A DNA stretch of 64,000 bases from Pyricularia pennisetigena (taxonomy: Eukaryota > Ascomycota > Sordariomycetes > Magnaporthales > Pyriculariaceae), in NCBI RefSeq assembly GCF_004337985.1, contig NC_043740.1:3215140-3279139 (forward strand), written 5' to 3'. Position 1 is the first letter of the stretch; every line of letters starts with the position of its first letter. Below the pieces are notes generated by a model. That model was given only the letters and a program-made list of their open reading frames with translations, did not search any database and was not told the origin of the DNA. Below are positions 60,601-64,000 of the stretch, piece after piece. The position numbers and the translations under genes are program-made.

Positions 60601-63600
60601 TATTTTGCAATCTCTTGACAGAGAAAAAGGAACATTGGATCAAAATAATAACAAAGCAGCTCTGATGAGACAAATTTGGTTGCCCTGACGGCGGCCTGCA
60701 AGCTCAGATGGAACAAGTGAAGCTACTCAGCCCTACGACAAGTGACTTTGAGAGACTTTTTTTTTCATTTGTCGTAGCAGTGTTCATGTCAGATAACATG
60801 CCTTGGGTTGCATAACTTTATCCACAACGAATACCACGCACACTGCTTTTACACCGCCGTCTACCGCCGACTGCAACTTTGGCAAGACCGAAGGCGGCAG
60901 TGCCCTCTTAGGCTACTATTTCGCAAATCTGTACAAATTCAGACGAAAAAAAAGGCGTCCCCCATGTCCATATTCCCCTTGTCTTGTTCAAGGCAGAAAT
61001 TCGTCATGGGAGATATGATTGCCCGATATCACATAGCCCTTCCGTTCCTTTTGTTGGGTAAGGGATTGGACATTGACTGCCGAGACCTTTTTTTTTTTTT
61101 TTTTCTGCCACTCAATATCCACACGCACCCCCCGTCTCAGACATTCCAAACGCACCGAGGAGGGGATTAAAGGGGTCTCGGGAGGCGGTCAGGGACTGCA
61201 GAGCTTTTGCCTCCAGTCTGGAACGCGGCATTGCGACTGGCTGGATGGTGAGCAGCGACAGCTCTCGTTTGCCGAATTACAAGTGTATAATATACATCTT
61301 GCTAATGTCGATGTGATTGGCTGTTTTAGCGATGTGGTCTATTAAGGGTGGGTTTTATTCCTCCCCCTTCTCTCATATTGTAGTCTTTTGCTTCTGCGTT
61401 TAATTTTTTTGGGACTTGATCTTTCCTCGCTATCCCGCCCTCCCCCCAAACTGGGGCGCTTTCTTAGGTTGATAAATTGCCAGCCGGGTCAATTCACAGT
61501 GAGAAACAATGTCTTGGCATAATGAGACATGGATTAGGGGCCTTGATCGTCGCCATACAAGTCTACTCAATCGAGAAAGGAATGTGGGCGGGCCATACCG
61601 GTCTGGCTAAATAAAAGAATAGCGGGAGGGGCGTGTCTTTCTTGGAGAGGGAGGGGAAGGAGAAAATATTACAAAAAAAAAAAAAAAAAGAGTGTGTCGG
61701 GCAAAAGCCAAGACCTCAATTGAGTAACTGCCTTGCATCGGTGAACTCGAGATCCGGTGAACTCATTTCATCACCGACTGCCCTACAAAACTGGCCCAAT
61801 ACAAAAGGACTCTGACGATCTTTGATTTACAGACCCACTAGGGGCCGCTCTTATGTCGAGGTACACGTAGTAATTATGGATCGGCGGCTCTATCGGCATC
61901 GAAGAAGTCGACAAGAGTCAGTACCTCCTCATATCGATGCGGGCAAATTTGACTGACCTGGAGAGGGATACAGACAGCGGCGTCGCTGGGCAAGGTAATA
62001 AGGGTAAAAGTGACGAAGGTCTTCCTTTTTGAGACTATGGGGACTATCGATGTATTAATCTGCTTCCCAACTACAGAAAAACATTTGGAAAAGGAGATTG
62101 GTATTAATTTGTTAGTGGCGCGTTGATGCGTACAAAGCCTGCGGGATTGGTAGCAATTTATCTTTGGCTTCTTTTTTTTCCATTATGCGTTATCATTATT
62201 CTTGCGCAAAGCAAATGCGTTATTTACCAAGTCATGTCTATCGTACAATGTTTGGATTTTTTTACCATCGACCCTTGCGTGATTCTGTGTCCCCCCAAGC
62301 AGAGGACTGATTGAAAGATTGAAACAAAGACTCAAGCAAATAGAGCAGCCCTGAAGGCACCTTGGTGCTCTCCATATAGACCCATTCAGGCAAAGCAGTA
62401 ACATAACTAACGTAGTTTTTCATGGGCTGGAATATATAGAAAATACAAGCAGGAGATTTGATGGTTAAGGCTGAGGCTACTTAGTGAAAGATTGATCGCC
62501 TCGCCGACATCGGCTCATCAAAAGGTGATATTTTCGAGGTACGGTAATATTATGACATTTAGAAAACCAAGCGACAGTGCGAAAGTGTGCCCAGCAGAAT
62601 TCCACTTCCCTTGGCAACTCCAGTCTCGAAGATGGATTGTTTTGGAAAGATCCTCTCCCCACGCCCTACTGCACCTCAAAATGACAAAATGCATGGGTAC
62701 AAAAGTACCTTCGTACTTCGCACATTGCAGATCGCCGCGTTGGTCCCCGACAAACCCCATGTCGCCTCCACCCCAAACCCTGGACGGTAACACACAGGGA
62801 TTTTTTTCAAAGAACCCCCCGTTCCCTATTTGGGTAATCAGTGCGATGAAATGCTATCAAGAAGGCCTCCGTTGCGGTCGTCTTGGGGTGTCATCCACCC
62901 CCCTGGTTTTGAACCACTTTCTAACCACCCTCCACAGAAAAGTCCTCTCGCAGATCATCCCATCACCAACACCCGCTTCTCGGCCTCCCTTCCGTCCACT
63001 GCTAGCCCTTGCGAGGGGACCAGGGGGACCGCGGGATGGCTCCCGCTGACGGAGGGAACGAAATCAGGCAAAGGCAAAATGGAGACTCGGGTCCGCCAGG
63101 CGCACACGCTCTCTTTCTCATGGGATGAACTTTTCTGACAAAGTTGACTCCCGCAAAAACATCGGAGCTTTTGGATGACAAGACAAGTCGGCAGGATTGA
63201 TCAGCAGATTCCACTTTTCTTTATTCTTCATTCGCTCAAAACTAAACAAATATGTCAAAACAAATGACTGCTCACCCTTCTAATGCTAGTCAGGGTTCAT
63301 CATAACAAACCAACAATATTCCCTTCTCTCATCCTCCTTATAGCATGTTCCATAGCCGAATTGCCGGATCCTTGGCATGTTTCTTTTTCTTTCTTTTGTT
63401 CATCTCTTCTATTTTTCTTTTCTTCTGGGCCTTTGAATCGAAATCATGTCTACGCACGCAACAGTATCATTGGCTGTGACCCTGGTATCCCTTCTTTCGG
63501 AGGTCCCGCGAGCCGTCCACTTTGCGTGCTGCTGCCAAGGCGGCAGCAGATATCCCTGAGCTTTGTTTTTGTTGTTGCTTTTCTTTTTCTTTTGCGGGCA

Positions 63601-64000
63601 AAATACTGAATTATTTTCTTCAGTAAACAGATGCGATTGGGCAGTGGATGGAGGGAGTGGGGGCGCCACACAATTGACAACAAGTCTCTAATTGTAAGCT
63701 TCTTACTTGTCCTTGACAGCGGTGCGCTCGTGTGTGAAAAAAAAGTGCGTGTCGTGTCTTGTATGTAACCCACCCTCCACCAAGATGGTGAAGCAGAATG
63801 CTACCTAAAGTGCTGCGACAAGTGAAGGCAAACGTCTTGGTGCTTGTCCCCCCATACTAGGTTTATTTTTTACAGTTACAGTGACAGGTCGAGGTTCGGC
63901 CCGTCGTCGGTGGTCCTACTACGTCCGACCGCCTGGTTGGGAGACCAGACCAGATATCAATCAGTTATTCTCTTACTGCTGCCTTGAGAACCAACGTATG
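54669..64000. other. Gene-poor region, about 9.3 kb
   Basis: I can support no protein or RNA gene here. The longest frames (203 codons minus at 56741-57352, 185 codons plus at 62492-63049, 167 codons minus at 60011-60514) have no recognised motif, no signal of splicing and amino-acid mixes like translated spacer DNA. Homopolymer runs are frequent (about 55557-55573, 56339-56351, 56520-56537, 57557-57576, 57963-57977, 61088-61104, 61673-61689). There is no long terminal repeat, inverted terminal repeat or transposase fragment I can see, and no obvious RIP-like AT enrichment. Confidence 0.5.

Noticed and set aside
62492..63049. 185-codon open frame on the plus strand
   Set aside because: Pro/Ser/Arg-rich translation of spacer DNA with an equally open opposite strand; no support.

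Overview
The window is nuclear DNA of a filamentous ascomycete, most likely a Sordariomycete and possibly Magnaporthales (the order is an inference). Evidence: genes carry short introns (mostly 58-115 nt) with GTAAGT-type donors and CTAAC/CTGAC-type branch sites; spacers are long, pyrimidine-rich and full of homopolymer runs; and the gene set (KDM4-type demethylase, Sok1/TCP11, DUF3455, DUF6590, histidine acid phosphatase, CDH-like GMC oxidoreductase) is typical of these fungi. Three short runs of N (30462-30470, 41740-41743, 54658-54668) mark assembly gaps, two of them directly after a homopolymer.

Layout. 1.6-6.7 kb: JmjN/JmjC/PHD histone demethylase with a very long ATG-free leader. 6.7-10.8 kb: non-coding, with protein-like fragments near its left end. 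10.8-15.1 kb: a secreted DUF3455 protein and a secreted GMC flavoenzyme resembling the dehydrogenase domain of cellobiose dehydrogenase. 15.6-19.1 kb: M1 aminopeptidase with two possible starts (mitochondrial and cytosolic). 19.3-19.8 kb: a decayed APH-fold phosphotransferase on the minus strand. 21.1-24.3 kb: intronless Sok1/TCP11-like protein. 27.4-29.3 kb: fucose/glucose-permease-type MFS transporter. 31.2-34.0 kb: ribosomal protein L17 and fibrillarin, head to head over 477 bp. 34.9-36.6 kb: seven-exon DUF6590 gene (minus). 38.5-40.6 kb: orphan coiled-coil protein. 44.7-46.7 kb: cytochrome P450. 47.1-48.5 kb: histidine acid phosphatase (minus). 49.6-50.8 kb: UCH37-type deubiquitinase with a 14-nt exon. 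51.8-53.7 kb: C2H2 zinc-finger regulator (minus). 53.7-64 kb: about 10 kb without a gene I can support.

How the genes relate. No operon or biosynthetic cluster is evident. The one clear functional pair is L17/fibrillarin, both serving ribosome production and sharing one divergent promoter. DUF3455 and the GMC enzyme are adjacent, codirectional and both secreted; the P450 has no other biosynthetic gene beside it. I did not find a convincing new multi-gene system. The observations most worth following are the 961-nt ATG-free leader, the DUF6590 gene in which retention of one weak-donor intron would remove the domain, the two-start aminopeptidase, the alternative last exon of the demethylase, and the broken phosphotransferase. 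Gene models were built by hand from reading frame, splice-site phase and family conservation; no transcript or database evidence was available.
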